Positions 1-7,881 of a DNA stretch of 38,737 nucleotides are shown here, one piece after another. Source of the DNA: Xanthobacteraceae bacterium. GTDB taxonomy: Bacteria > Pseudomonadota > Alphaproteobacteria > Rhizobiales > Xanthobacteraceae. The stretch is taken from the NCBI GenBank assembly GCA_020441545.1, contig JAGRLZ010000082.1, positions 1-38,737 of the forward strand. The letters run 5' to 3'. Each line of letters begins with the position of its first letter. The first letter of the stretch is position 1. The position numbers and the translations under genes were made by a program. The notes under the pieces were generated by a model. It was not told the origin of the DNA. It saw only the letters and a list, made by a program, of their open reading frames with translations, and did not search any database.

Positions 1-42
1 GCTCTGGCGGCAAGGCTCTGGCGGCAAGGCTCTGGCGGCAGG
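1..42. repeat. Three tandem copies of a 14-bp unit
   Basis: Three consecutive copies of GCTCTGGCGGCAAG occupy the left edge; the third ends GCAGG instead of GCAAG. The array may continue beyond the window. A 14-bp unit is not a multiple of three, so copy-number change would shift any reading frame crossing it. No gene can be assigned to these bases. Confidence 0.85.
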
Positions 43-173
43 TCGGGTTGCGACAGGTTGCACGGGCCGGCGCCGCGGTTCAGGATCGCCACGCGCAAGG
101 TCCAGCCGTCGCCATCAGCCTGCCGATCGGCCCTGCTTGCCAATGCCACCCCTTTGCCCGTCAGGCCAGCCCC

Positions 174-467
174 ATGCGGATCGGCTCCGTTCTCGTCACC
201 ATCGTGCTCTTTGCCCTTCTGGCAGGCGTCATCTGGTATGCCTACACGGGCCTCACCGCCGGCCCTGCATCGATGCCTGTCGAAGGATATATTGCGCTGT
301 TCGCCGGCGTCACGGTGTCGATGATGGTCGGCGTCGGCCTGATGGCGCTGGTTTTCTACAGCAGCCGCCATGGCCATGACGATCTGACCATCGAGATCGA
401 CGACGAACCGCCCCCGCAAGGCACCGATACGTCGGACCGGACCGGCACGATCAGGCCAGGCTCCTGA
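174..467 (+). CDS. Small two-helix membrane protein, 97 aa, unknown function
   Basis: I do not recognise a named family. The ATG at 174 is chosen because the protein then begins directly with a hydrophobic helix (about residues 5-26). An upstream in-frame start would add 42 residues of unrelated composition. A second hydrophobic helix spans about residues 36-60. It is followed by a short polar tail rich in Asp, Glu, Pro and Thr, probably cytoplasmic. The last 17 bases overlap the end of crcB on the other strand, so the two genes converge and overlap. No Shine-Dalgarno sequence is obvious, so the start is tentative. Confidence 0.6.
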   Translation: MRIGSVLVTIVLFALLAGVIWYAYTGLTAGPASMPVEGYIALFAGVTVSMMVGVGLMALVFYSSRHGHDDLTIEIDDEPPPQGTDTSDRTGTIRPGS

Positions 468-834
468 CCAGTTGCAGGGCTGCGAAAAGCGCCATGACCG
501 ACAGCCCCACCGAGGCGATGATGTAGAACATCGCCTCCCCCATCTGCCCGCGCTCCACCAGCAGCCAGGATTCCAGCGAGAAGGTGGAGAATGTCGTAAA
601 CCCACCGCAGAACCCGACCGTGATGAGCACGCGGAGCGGCTGCGACAGATTCAGCCGCAACGCGAACAGTTCGATGAACAGTCCGATCAGGAACGAGCCG
701 GCGATGTTGATGATCAGCGTGCCCCAGGGAAAGCCGAGGCCGACGATGCGGCCAATGCCGATTCCCGCGAGATAGCGCGCGACCGATCCGAGCGCGCCGC
801 CGATCGCGACCGCCGCAATGAGTTGCAAGTTCAC
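451..834 (-). CDS. crcB: Fluoride ion channel CrcB (Fluc)
   Basis: CrcB/Fluc proteins are small inner-membrane channels that export toxic fluoride as dual-topology dimers. This 127-residue protein has four hydrophobic helices and the family motifs: GGALGSVARY near the N-terminus, GTLIINIAGSFLIG in the second helix and GFCGGFTTFSTFS in the third. The length fits the family. The GTG at 834 is chosen because it starts just before the first helix; an earlier in-frame ATG at 939 would add a basic leader not found in CrcB. I looked for a fluoride riboswitch in the leader and did not find its conserved core. The gene overlaps the small membrane protein gene tail to tail. Confidence 0.93.
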   Translation of the reverse strand: MNLQLIAAVAIGGALGSVARYLAGIGIGRIVGLGFPWGTLIINIAGSFLIGLFIELFALRLNLSQPLRVLITVGFCGGFTTFSTFSLESWLLVERGQMGEAMFYIIASVGLSVMALFAALQLVRSLA

Positions 835-1384
835 GGCTTTATCCTCCAACCGCCCAAAATGTTGTCGCCGGCGGGCAAGCAAGACAACCGACAAGCAAAG
901 ACCGCACCGCATCGCCGACGGTCGGCGGAAGCGCCGCATCGCGGGCCGAGGCTTTCGGAACTGTTGCGGGGGTGCTGCCGATCGGGGTCCATTCGGGTCG
1001 TCCTGTCATCCTCGCCATCGTCCAAGGGCGGCGTCGGACAGGGGGACAGCCCTAACCCGACGCGGTGAGCGCCCGGGCAGGAGTCATCGGCCTTCTCGGC
1101 GGTTATCGGGGGAACCCCATCCCCATCAATCTGCGCGGCAAGCTACGCGAAATCGACCGGAGGTCAAGATGCCGGTGGCGCGGGTTTCCGATTCCCCGGG
1201 GCGAAGGCCATGGCGGGATGCTGAAAACGTCCCCGGCCGTCGTTGCCGGGCTTGACCTGCCTGCGGGGCCGAAGCCCCTTCGGAGCGGCAAAGGCCCGGC
1301 AACCCATCATTTCTTGAGAAAATGGATGCCCGGATCAAGTCCGGGCATGATGACAGATGATTCCGTCGAGAGCAGAAAGCCCCC
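835..1384. other. Non-coding stretch between crcB and the small secreted protein gene
   Basis: About 550 bases with no convincing gene. Short open frames here lack ribosome-binding sites and protein-like composition. The right half (1242-1348) holds the palindromic repeat annotated separately. The left half should contain the crcB promoter, but no clear -35/-10 pair stands out. Confidence 0.5.
1242..1348. repeat. Composite palindromic intergenic repeat
   Basis: Two adjacent inverted repeats. The first pairs GTTGCCGGGC (1242-1251) with GCCCGGCAAC (1294-1303) and encloses a smaller hairpin, GGGGC-CGAA-GCCCC (1265-1278). The second is ATGCCCGGA-TCAAG-TCCGGGCAT (1326-1348). Sequences of this look recur between genes in Bradyrhizobium and Rhodopseudomonas genomes. 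That recurrence is recalled from general knowledge and not tested here. It lies just downstream of the small secreted protein gene, where a REP-like element could stabilise the mRNA end or stop transcription. Confidence 0.75.
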
Positions 1385-1681
1385 TCAATTCGCCCTTCGG
1401 ATCTTGCCGCGGCCTTTCGGCTCGGCCGCGCCGCTGCGCACCCCGCCCCACGGATCGTTGGAGCCCTTGGCGTCCGGAATCTTGCGCAAGGAATCCCTGT
1501 ATGCCTTGTCGCGCTGCTTGTCCCGCTCGATCTGTTCCGGCGTCTTCGACGGAAGGTCCGGGATCAGATTGACGTTCGGCATGTTGCTTTGCGCGTGCGC
1601 TGCGGATCCCATCAGCGCGAAAGGACCGATCAGCGTCGTGAACATCACCGCGGCGCGAAACACTTTCATCGTCAAACTCAT
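1385..1681 (-). CDS. Small secreted protein, 98 aa, unknown function
   Basis: The ATG at 1681 is preceded by GCAGGAG at a good distance, which decides the start over the alternatives at 1669 and further upstream. Residues 1-29 look like a signal peptide: a basic start, a hydrophobic core and an AHA-QS cleavage site. The mature part is short, polar and charged (SKTPEQIERDKQRDKAYRDS) and ends in a basic tail, so it is probably largely disordered or a single helix in the periplasm. No family is recognised. The gene stands alone, with the repeat cluster downstream. Confidence 0.72.
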   Translation of the reverse strand: MSLTMKVFRAAVMFTTLIGPFALMGSAAHAQSNMPNVNLIPDLPSKTPEQIERDKQRDKAYRDSLRKIPDAKGSNDPWGGVRSGAAEPKGRGKIRRAN

Positions 1682-2181
1682 CTTCAAACTCCTGCAACCC
1701 GACGGCCGCAAACCGGCGAGCGCGCTCCCTGGCCCGCGACAGATCATCCCCTCTTCGGCGGCTCGCCGCCAGGATCAGGCTGAATCGCAGCACCCGGTTC
1801 CGGCAATATCATGACCGCGGCGATTTGCGGAGCCCACAATCCGTCCGTCGAAACGCCGCACCCGATGCAGCCGCAACGACGCACCGACCCGAACCATCAT
1901 ACCGGGCCCCCCGACGCAACCCCGCATCGCGCCGCTGTGTCGCATGGCCCAAGGGGTATATGGCGCAGAGGTATGTGGCGCAGCGGTCGCAGGCGGCGCG
2001 CCGGCAGGCGATGCCGGATGGAGCGCATGAATGCGTGGGACGGACCAGGGCCAACGCCCGGGCGGGCGTTGACCCTGGTCGGTTCTCGACGCTCGTCCTC
2101 GTATCGGTATTCGTATCGGTTTTGGCCTTGAGCTTTTGGCCTTGCTCCTGGCGTCAGCCTTGGCATGGCCCTGGCCGGGCG
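1682..2181. other. Gene-free stretch with micro-duplications and a long palindrome
   Basis: No gene is supported in these 500 bases. They contain three imperfect tandem duplications: 15 bp at 1956-1985, 12 bp at 2100-2123 and 14 bp at 2120-2147. A nearly perfect 38-bp palindrome lies at 2043-2080. The stretch lies downstream of the caspase-like gene (minus strand) and upstream of the small secreted protein gene. Confidence 0.6.
2043..2080. terminator. 38-bp near-perfect palindrome, possible terminator of the caspase-like gene
   Basis: Arms 2043-2060 and 2063-2080 match at 17 of 18 positions around a two-base centre. It lies about 100 bases past the stop of the caspase-like gene. There is no run of T on either side, so classic intrinsic termination is uncertain. 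It could equally be a protein-binding or cruciform-forming site. Confidence 0.4.
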
Positions 2182-3711
2182 TCAGCGGAAACCACCGAAG
2201 TTGTCGCGGTGATATCCGCCGCCCCCGCGAATACCGCCATCATAGCCGCCGCGATGATGCCCGCCTCCGCCACGGATTCCGCCGCCGACGATACCGGGAA
2301 CGATGCGGATGATCCCGCCGCCCACATAGGGCGGAGGCGGCGGTGGGGGAACATCGTCATACACGACCTCGGGCGGCGGGCGGCGGCCGCGCGACGGATG
2401 ATGCCTGCCGCGTTGCGGCCTCTCGGCCTTCTTCCTGCTCTTGCGCGTCTCCACCTTCTTCGGCGGCGGGGGCTTGGAGCAGGCGCAGGTCGGTGCCGGC
2501 GAAGCGGCCGCGACGGCCGGCCCCGTGACCGCGACATTGGCGATCTCCGGCCGGTTGCGCAGGCGCTCCTCGAGCTTGCGCGCGGTGGGCGTCAGGTCGC
2601 TGTCCGGGAAGGCTTTGAGGAAGGCGCGATAGCCGGCCGCCGTATTCTCGATGACGGCCTTCTCCCAGGCCCGCATCCGGAGCTGACGGTCCACCCATTC
2701 GCGCGCCTGCGGCGCGAATGGCGGCTCGGTATAGAGTTCGACGAACGCCTGATAGGCGTCCAGCGTGCCGTCGGCGACGACCAGTTCGTTGGCGGCCTCG
2801 ACCGGCTTGCCCTTGAGGAACTTGCGCCACTCCTCCAGCGACCGCTTTTCCGCCGCCGGCCTGGCGCCCGCCTTGCCGTCAGCCTTTGCCCCGGTTCCGG
2901 AATCGGTCGTGTCATCAGTCCTGGCGCCGGTCTTCGAAGCGGTATTGGCCTGCCCGAAGAATTCGAACTCATCGGTGAGCGACGAACTCTCCCACGGCGT
3001 CTGGCGCCCCGCCGTCGCCTTGTTGACGGAAACGCGAACCCGTTTGAAGGCATCCTCGATCGCCAGCCCCGGCTGCCGCGCCGTGGCAAGCAGCGCCGTG
3101 GTGTAGGGACTGTTGGTGCCGCTGCCGTCTTCCGCTTCCGCGCCCGGCGCGGTGGAGAACGAGATGAACGTGCCAGAGGCACCGAATTTCGCATCGACGA
3201 TCGCAAGACCCTTGCCGACCGTCTTGTTCAATTGGGGAAACGGATTGTTGCGGCAGGCATCGAGCATGACGATCCGCATCCTGCTCGGCACCGATGTCAG
3301 CGTGTTCAGGAGATCGTTGAGCCGGACGGATTGCAGCGGCACATCGGCCTCGCGCTTCGGGTCGACATCGACCGGCACGAGGTAGTTTTCGCCGTCCACC
3401 TGCATACCGTGCCCGGCATAGAACACCAGCGCCACCGTATCGGGCCCCTTCGCGGCGATCCGGCCGGCGAAATTGCTGATCGCCTCCCGCATTTCGGTCT
3501 GCGAAAGATCCGACGCGGTCACGACATCGAACCCGGCGTCGGTCAGGAGATTCGACATCGCCTTGGCGTCATTGACGGGATTGGGCAGCGCGGGCACCGC
3601 GCGATAGGTGGATTGGCCGATCACCAGCGCAAGGCGGTCCTGCGCGAAGACGGTCGATGCGCTGAGAAGAAAGCCCGCGGTGAAGACGGCAAGACGAAAT
3701 GTGCGACGCAC
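2182..3711 (-). CDS. Exported caspase-like (peptidase C14) protein with Gly-rich tail
   Basis: The start is taken as GTG at 3711 because GGAGG sits eight bases before it; the ATG at 3726 has no such site. The 509-residue product has a signal peptide cleaved about residue 23 (VFA-Q). A caspase-fold domain follows at about 26-260, with the catalytic pair His101 in YAGHG and Cys153 in DACRNNPF. Residues about 300-400 are helical with repeated YxAF..Y and YRAFLKAFPDS units that resemble TPR-type spacing. The C-terminus is a basic Pro-rich stretch, a run of seven prolines and a Gly/His/Arg-rich tail. Caspase-like proteins cleave after Arg/Lys or Asp; the substrate here is unknown. The signal peptide places it outside the cytoplasm. 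It appears monocistronic. Confidence 0.9.
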   Translation of the reverse strand: MRRTFRLAVFTAGFLLSASTVFAQDRLALVIGQSTYRAVPALPNPVNDAKAMSNLLTDAGFDVVTASDLSQTEMREAISNFAGRIAAKGPDTVALVFYAGHGMQVDGENYLVPVDVDPKREADVPLQSVRLNDLLNTLTSVPSRMRIVMLDACRNNPFPQLNKTVGKGLAIVDAKFGASGTFISFSTAPGAEAEDGSGTNSPYTTALLATARQPGLAIEDAFKRVRVSVNKATAGRQTPWESSSLTDEFEFFGQANTASKTGARTDDTTDSGTGAKADGKAGARPAAEKRSLEEWRKFLKGKPVEAANELVVADGTLDAYQAFVELYTEPPFAPQAREWVDRQLRMRAWEKAVIENTAAGYRAFLKAFPDSDLTPTARKLEERLRNRPEIANVAVTGPAVAAASPAPTCACSKPPPPKKVETRKSRKKAERPQRGRHHPSRGRRPPPEVVYDDVPPPPPPPYVGGGIIRIVPGIVGGGIRGGGGHHRGGYDGGIRGGGGYHRDNFGGFR

Positions 3712-3997
3712 GGCAAAGCCCTCCATTCATCCGAATTGGTCGCACCAGAATTGACGACGGTTCAAGGGCGTGCGGCCGATTGTAGCAAGGCTTTGCGATC
3801 ACATCGCCCCGCCATCCCGTCGGGGCGCGGCGGAACCGGCGGTGGTCAACGGAGCGTTAAGCCGGCAGCCCAAATTGAACCTGCCGGCCAACACTATCTT
3901 GACGGGTTCCGGATAGTCTTGGCCGGACAGGGACGGATCTTTTGCCGCGTGCTGGCCTGTGCCGCGCGGCAGTCTATGGTGGGCCGAATTGATCGAT
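3712..3997. promoter_or_regulatory. Divergent intergenic region between the caspase-like gene and the GNAT/cupin pair
   Basis: About 290 bases that must hold the promoters of both flanking units. GGAGG at about 3720-3724 (read on the minus strand) supports the GTG start of the caspase-like gene. No palindromic operator or clear -35/-10 pair was found. Confidence 0.4.
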
Positions 3998-5212
3998 ATG
4001 ACAGAGATGGTGGGCAACCGCCACGGATCGGTGGCAGCAATCAAATACGATACGGAACGGGCCGCCGCATCGCGCACGGCCCCGATGCCGATATCCGCGA
4101 TCGATCGGGCCGCGTGGCGCGACCTCGCCGCGCGCGCGATCGAACCCAACGGCTATTATCTTCCGGAATGGGAACTCGCGGTGAGCGCATCCGCGCGCGG
4201 CCGCGCCGGCGCCGACGTGCTGACCGCGCCCACCGCCACATCCCGGTTTACTCCGGGGCAATTGCTCGGACTTCTGCCGGTCGTCTCGCTGTGGCGCGCC
4301 TATCGGATTCCGTTGCCTGCCCTGGTCTCCGCCGATCCCTACGGCTCGCTCGAGGTTCCCCTGCTCGACGGCAGGCACGCAATCGATGCCGCCGCCACCC
4401 TGCTGAATGCCGCACGCACCAATGGGGCCCGCGCGCTGCTGTTGCGCAACCTGACGCTCGACGGCAAGGTCTTCGACGCTTTCGCGAAGGCGGGCGCACG
4501 CGACGGTATCGCGCCGCTGATCCTTCAATCGCACGCGCGAGCCTGTCTCGACGCCACGCAGGATGCCGAGCGCCTGCTGCGCGACGCGCTCGGCGCCAAG
4601 AAGCTGAAGGAGTTGCGGCGCCAGCGCAACAGGCTCGCCGAGCACGGCGCCGTCGCCTTCGAGGTCGCCTCGTCGCCGTCCGACGTCTCGCGCGCGCTCG
4701 AGTCCTTCCTGGCGCTCGAAGCCAGCGGGTGGAAAGCCCGCCGCGGCACCGCGCTGGCGCAACACGACGGCGATGCGCGCTTTATCCGCACGGCGACCGG
4801 CGCCCTCGCCGCCCACGGCCAGTGCCAGATCGTGACATTGCGGGCCGGCGCCCGGGCGGTCGCGGCCGGCATCGTGCTGCGGCACCAGGACCGGGCCTTC
4901 TTCTTCAAGCTCGGCATCGACGAGACGTTTGCGCGCTGTTCGCCCGGCGTGCAGCTCACCCTCGAACTGACGCGCCACCTCTGCGCCGATCCCGCCATCA
5001 CCGCCGCCGATTCCACGGCCGCGCCGGGCCATCCGATGATCGACCCGATCTGGCGCGGGCGGTTGCCGATCGGCGACGTGCTGATTCCGCTGCGACGAGA
5101 CGACACGGTCGTCGCCGCGATCCGTTCCGCGTTGGCGTTACGCACCGCGTTGCGCGCGAACGCCCGGCGCGCCCTTCACGCCATTCGCCAGGTCAGGGAG
5201 ACGTCCTCATGA
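3998..5212 (+). CDS. GNAT-fold acyltransferase (CelD/FemAB-like, Acetyltransf_6)
   Basis: Proteins of this type transfer an acyl or aminoacyl group; close relatives are annotated as cellulose-biosynthesis CelD/BcsL-like acetyltransferases. The roughly 404-residue protein has a divergent N-terminal half. A C-terminal GNAT-like core runs from about residue 190 to 330, with FLALEASGWKARRGTAL, AAGIVLRHQDRAFFFKLGID and the SPGVQL turn, as usual in Acetyltransf_6 members. There is no signal peptide, so it is cytoplasmic. The start at 3998 is uncertain; a GTG at 3959 and an ATG at 4007 are possible, and none has a strong ribosome-binding site. Its TGA overlaps the ATG of the next gene (ATGA), so the two are translationally coupled and probably act together. 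The substrate cannot be read from the sequence. Confidence 0.82.
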   Translation: MTEMVGNRHGSVAAIKYDTERAAASRTAPMPISAIDRAAWRDLAARAIEPNGYYLPEWELAVSASARGRAGADVLTAPTATSRFTPGQLLGLLPVVSLWRAYRIPLPALVSADPYGSLEVPLLDGRHAIDAAATLLNAARTNGARALLLRNLTLDGKVFDAFAKAGARDGIAPLILQSHARACLDATQDAERLLRDALGAKKLKELRRQRNRLAEHGAVAFEVASSPSDVSRALESFLALEASGWKARRGTALAQHDGDARFIRTATGALAAHGQCQIVTLRAGARAVAAGIVLRHQDRAFFFKLGIDETFARCSPGVQLTLELTRHLCADPAITAADSTAAPGHPMIDPIWRGRLPIGDVLIPLRRDDTVVAAIRSALALRTALRANARRALHAIRQVRETSS

Positions 5213-6144
5213 GCAAGCCCGCACCGATCATCACCGCCGCGAACGATGCGCTCCGGCGCGACTTTCCGCTGCGGCCCTTCGCCATCCGCCACGGCCTTGC
5301 CGATCACCCGCTGATGACGCTGCCGCGCCTTGCGAAACTCGCGGCGGACCTGCCGCGCGACCAGATCGAATACAATCCCGGCAACGTCGCCATCGGCCAG
5401 GATCCCGACCTCGTGCCGACGCTGCGGCTCGATCCAAGCGAGGTCGTCCGGCAGATCGAAACCGCCGGCGCCTGGATGGTGCTCAAGCGGGTCGAGACAT
5501 CGCCGGCCTATCGCGAACTGCTGGAACGCGCACTGCTCTCGGTTGCGCGTGCCCGCGGCTTCGACAGCATCCGCGAGGCCGGCTTCGAACAGATCGAGGG
5601 CTACATTTTCGTGTCGTCGCCGAACTCGACGACGCCGTTCCACCTCGACAGCGAGGACAATTTCTTCGTCCAGATTCACGGCGAGAAGTTCTTCACGCTG
5701 TTCGACAACGCCGATCGCTCGATCGCCAGCGATGAGGAGATCGAGTATTCGATGACCAAGCATCGCAACCTCAAATATGACGAGGCGATCGAGGGGCGCG
5801 GAACCACCTTCCACATGTTCGGCGGCGACGGCTGCTTCGTGCCCTATCAGTGGCCGCACTGGGTGCGGACCGCGGACAGCTACTCGATCTCGATGGCGAT
5901 CACCTGGAAGACCAGTGCCGTCCGCCGCAACAACGACCTGCATTTCTTCAATTCGATGCTGCGCGGCATCGGATTGCCGCAGCAGGCGCCCGGAACCCAT
6001 CCGGCGTTCGACAGCGCCAAGCTGGCGTTCTACCGGACGGCGACCGCCGCGATCCAGCCGCTGCGCGCATCACTGACGATGCGGCGCATCCTGCGGCGGA
6101 TCGCGCTCGGCAAGCGGGCCAACTATTACATGCAGGATGCCTGA
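5209..6144 (+). CDS. Cupin-like/JmjC-type putative Fe(II) oxygenase
   Basis: The 311-residue protein carries a cupin_8/JmjC-like core. FHLD at 144-147 supplies His145 and Asp147, and QWPHWVR supplies a distal His217, together the HxD...H triad that binds Fe(II) in 2-oxoglutarate oxygenases. A Lys in GEKFFTLFDNAD (about 160) is a candidate for binding the co-substrate. Relatives hydroxylate protein side chains or small molecules, and some are only annotated as transcription factor jumonji. It starts on the ATGA overlap with the GNAT gene, so the pair forms one operon. No signal peptide or membrane helix is present. Oxygenase activity is inferred from the triad; the substrate is unknown. Confidence 0.85.
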   Translation: MSKPAPIITAANDALRRDFPLRPFAIRHGLADHPLMTLPRLAKLAADLPRDQIEYNPGNVAIGQDPDLVPTLRLDPSEVVRQIETAGAWMVLKRVETSPAYRELLERALLSVARARGFDSIREAGFEQIEGYIFVSSPNSTTPFHLDSEDNFFVQIHGEKFFTLFDNADRSIASDEEIEYSMTKHRNLKYDEAIEGRGTTFHMFGGDGCFVPYQWPHWVRTADSYSISMAITWKTSAVRRNNDLHFFNSMLRGIGLPQQAPGTHPAFDSAKLAFYRTATAAIQPLRASLTMRRILRRIALGKRANYYMQDA

Positions 6145-6168
6145 CGCCGCGCCGTCAGGCTTTCCGCC

Positions 6169-6843
6169 TCATTCCGCGGCCTGCGCGTTGACCTCGGCGG
6201 ATACCTGCCGGATCGCGCGGGCCAGCATTTGCGGATCCTGCGCGCCCGAGACGGCATATTTGCCGGCGAAGACATAGGTCGGCACGCCGCCGATTCCCTT
6301 GTCGGTCGCCTCCTCCGCCTGCGCGGCGATCAGGTCGACGTCCTCATCGGTCGCCAGCCGCGCACGCACCTGCCCGGCATCGAGGCCGCAATCGGCCGCC
6401 GCCTGCACCAGGACATCGGTATCGCTGAGATCGGCGCCGTCGCGGAAATACAGTTCCATCAGCCGCTGCTTCATCGCCGCGGACCTGTCGCCCTGCGGGG
6501 CCTGGCCGGCCCAATGGATCAGCCGGTGGCAGTCGGTGGTGTTAGGCTGACGGCTGACCTTTTCGGGATGATATTCGAGACCGACCTCCTGGGCGGCGGC
6601 GACGACGCTCTTCGAAATCTTGCCATAGGCGGCGACCGAGCCGAACTTGGCGATCAGATAATCCTTGCGGGTCATGCCTTCGCGCGGCACCCACGGATTG
6701 AGGAAATACGGCCGCCACCGCACCTCAATCGGCACGTCGGGCACCAGCGCCAGCGCGCTCTCCAGCCGCCGCTTGCCGATATAGCACCAGGGGCACACCA
6801 CATCGGAGACGATATCGAGCTGCAGCGGCTTCAAGGTGCTCAT
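6169..6843 (-). CDS. DsbA family (FrnE-like) thiol oxidoreductase
   Basis: The ATG at 6843 follows GGGAGGAA at a normal distance. The 224-residue product has a thioredoxin-type fold with a helical insertion. The active site is Cys17-Pro-Trp-Cys20 in VVCPWCYIGKRRLE, and the cis-proline loop is GIGGVPTYVF near residue 185. CPWC with a following YIGK is characteristic of the FrnE/2-hydroxychromene-2-carboxylate isomerase branch of DsbA. No signal peptide is present, so it works in the cytoplasm, probably as a disulfide reductase/isomerase or glutathione-dependent enzyme. It lies 74 bases downstream of the XRE-type regulator on the same strand, so co-transcription is likely. Confidence 0.93.
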   Translation of the reverse strand: MSTLKPLQLDIVSDVVCPWCYIGKRRLESALALVPDVPIEVRWRPYFLNPWVPREGMTRKDYLIAKFGSVAAYGKISKSVVAAAQEVGLEYHPEKVSRQPNTTDCHRLIHWAGQAPQGDRSAAMKQRLMELYFRDGADLSDTDVLVQAAADCGLDAGQVRARLATDEDVDLIAAQAEEATDKGIGGVPTYVFAGKYAVSGAQDPQMLARAIRQVSAEVNAQAAE

Positions 6844-6917
6844 GGCCGGTTCCTCCCAGAAAGCCCAACGATAGTCAGCCCGCGGGACATGAACAAGGCG
6901 GCCACGGCAGGTCTGCC

Positions 6918-7757
6918 TCACGCTTTCGTGGGGGCGGCGCGAAGCGTTGAGGCCATGGCGCGCAGGCGTCGGGCGGTGAACTCATCGGCCGGAAAGAACG
7001 TCTCGATCGCGAGTTCCGACAGCGTGACATCGATCGGCGTGCCGAACACCATCGTGGTGGAGATGAAGCTCAGCACGTCGTCGCCGAGTTTCATCCGGAA
7101 CGGCACCACGACGGCATCGGTCGCAACCGGCGTGCGGCGCGCCGGCACCGGGTAGCCCTTGAGTTCATGATAGAGCTTGAGCAGTTCGGTATCGGCCGTC
7201 ACCTCGCACTGGCGATGCAGCCGCTCCAGCAGGTGCGCGCACCATTCCGCCAGGTTGACGATGCGCGGCGCCAGCCCTTGCGGATGGAAGCTGAGCCGCA
7301 GCACGTTCACCGGCGGCGCAAGCAGGTCCGGCGCGATGCCGTGCAGCAGCGGCGTCACCATGGCGTTGGCCGCCACCAGATTCCAGTGCCGGTCGATGGC
7401 CAGCGCCGGACTGGGCTCGTGGGCCTTCAGGATGGTATCGACGGCCTGCCGGGCAGCGCCCAGCGCGGGATCGTCGAGCGGGCGCTGCGAGAACATCGGC
7501 GCGAAACCCGCGGCGACCAGCAACACGTTGCGCTCGCGCAGCGGCACGTCGAGCCGCTCCGCCAGCCGCAGCACCATGTCGCGCGACGGCGCGGCGCGGC
7601 CGGTCTCGACGAAACTCAAATGGCGCGCGGAAATCTCCGCCTCGCCTGCGAGATCGAGCTGGCTGAGATGACGGCGCTGCCGCCACTGCCGCAGATGGTG
7701 GCCGATCGGAAACGGCTGCGCCGGTGTCGTCCGGGCGGATGAAATCTGGGTGGTCAT
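6918..7757 (-). CDS. XRE-family transcriptional regulator with MmyB-like ligand domain
   Basis: A helix-turn-helix of Cro/C1 type occupies about residues 18-75 (HLRQWRQRRHLSQLDLAGEAEISARHLSFVETGRAAPS). The rest of the 279-residue protein matches the MmyB-like C-terminal domain, which is PAS-like and binds fatty acid in a characterised relative. Motifs include AIDRHWNLVAANAM and LRLSFHPQGLAPRIVNLAEW. Such proteins often control a neighbouring oxidoreductase gene; here the DsbA/FrnE gene follows. The ATG at 7757 lacks a clear ribosome-binding site. It sits in a 17-bp duplication with a 10-codon upstream open frame whose TGA overlaps the ATG. Confidence 0.9.
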   Translation of the reverse strand: MTTQISSARTTPAQPFPIGHHLRQWRQRRHLSQLDLAGEAEISARHLSFVETGRAAPSRDMVLRLAERLDVPLRERNVLLVAAGFAPMFSQRPLDDPALGAARQAVDTILKAHEPSPALAIDRHWNLVAANAMVTPLLHGIAPDLLAPPVNVLRLSFHPQGLAPRIVNLAEWCAHLLERLHRQCEVTADTELLKLYHELKGYPVPARRTPVATDAVVVPFRMKLGDDVLSFISTTMVFGTPIDVTLSELAIETFFPADEFTARRLRAMASTLRAAPTKA

Positions 7758-7786
7758 GGCATCTGGGTGGACATGGCAGTTGTCAT
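7754..7786 (-). CDS. Possible 10-codon upstream ORF coupled to the XRE regulator
   Basis: Reading ATG at 7786 gives ten codons (MTTAMSTQMP) and a TGA at 7756-7754 that overlaps the regulator's ATG as ATGA. It arises because CATGTCCACCCAGATGC and CATGACCACCCAGATTT are tandem copies. No strong ribosome-binding site precedes it, so translation is speculative. Confidence 0.25.
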   Translation of the reverse strand: MTTAMSTQMP

Positions 7787-7881
7787 GGCGCAACGCTACC
7801 ACGCGCGCCGGACCCCGATCCATGACCTCCGAGGTCATGAATTCCTGCAACGCCCGAAGCCCCGCGCGGACGATCGCCCGC

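Noticed and set aside
835-940. Fluoride riboswitch upstream of crcB
   Set aside because: GGCGATG is present by chance, but the pairing and conserved 3' part of the fluoride aptamer are missing.
1168-1255. Short ORF starting MPVARVSD
   Set aside because: It has an AGGTC-type upstream sequence but a low-complexity basic product, and it overlaps the palindromic repeat; no conservation can be claimed.
1825-5208. Open plus-strand frame of over 1,000 codons running into the cupin-like gene
   Set aside because: It is mostly antisense to the caspase-like gene and out of frame with the GNAT gene, with Arg/Ala/Pro-rich content from high GC. Only the last 311 codons (from 5209) are a real gene.
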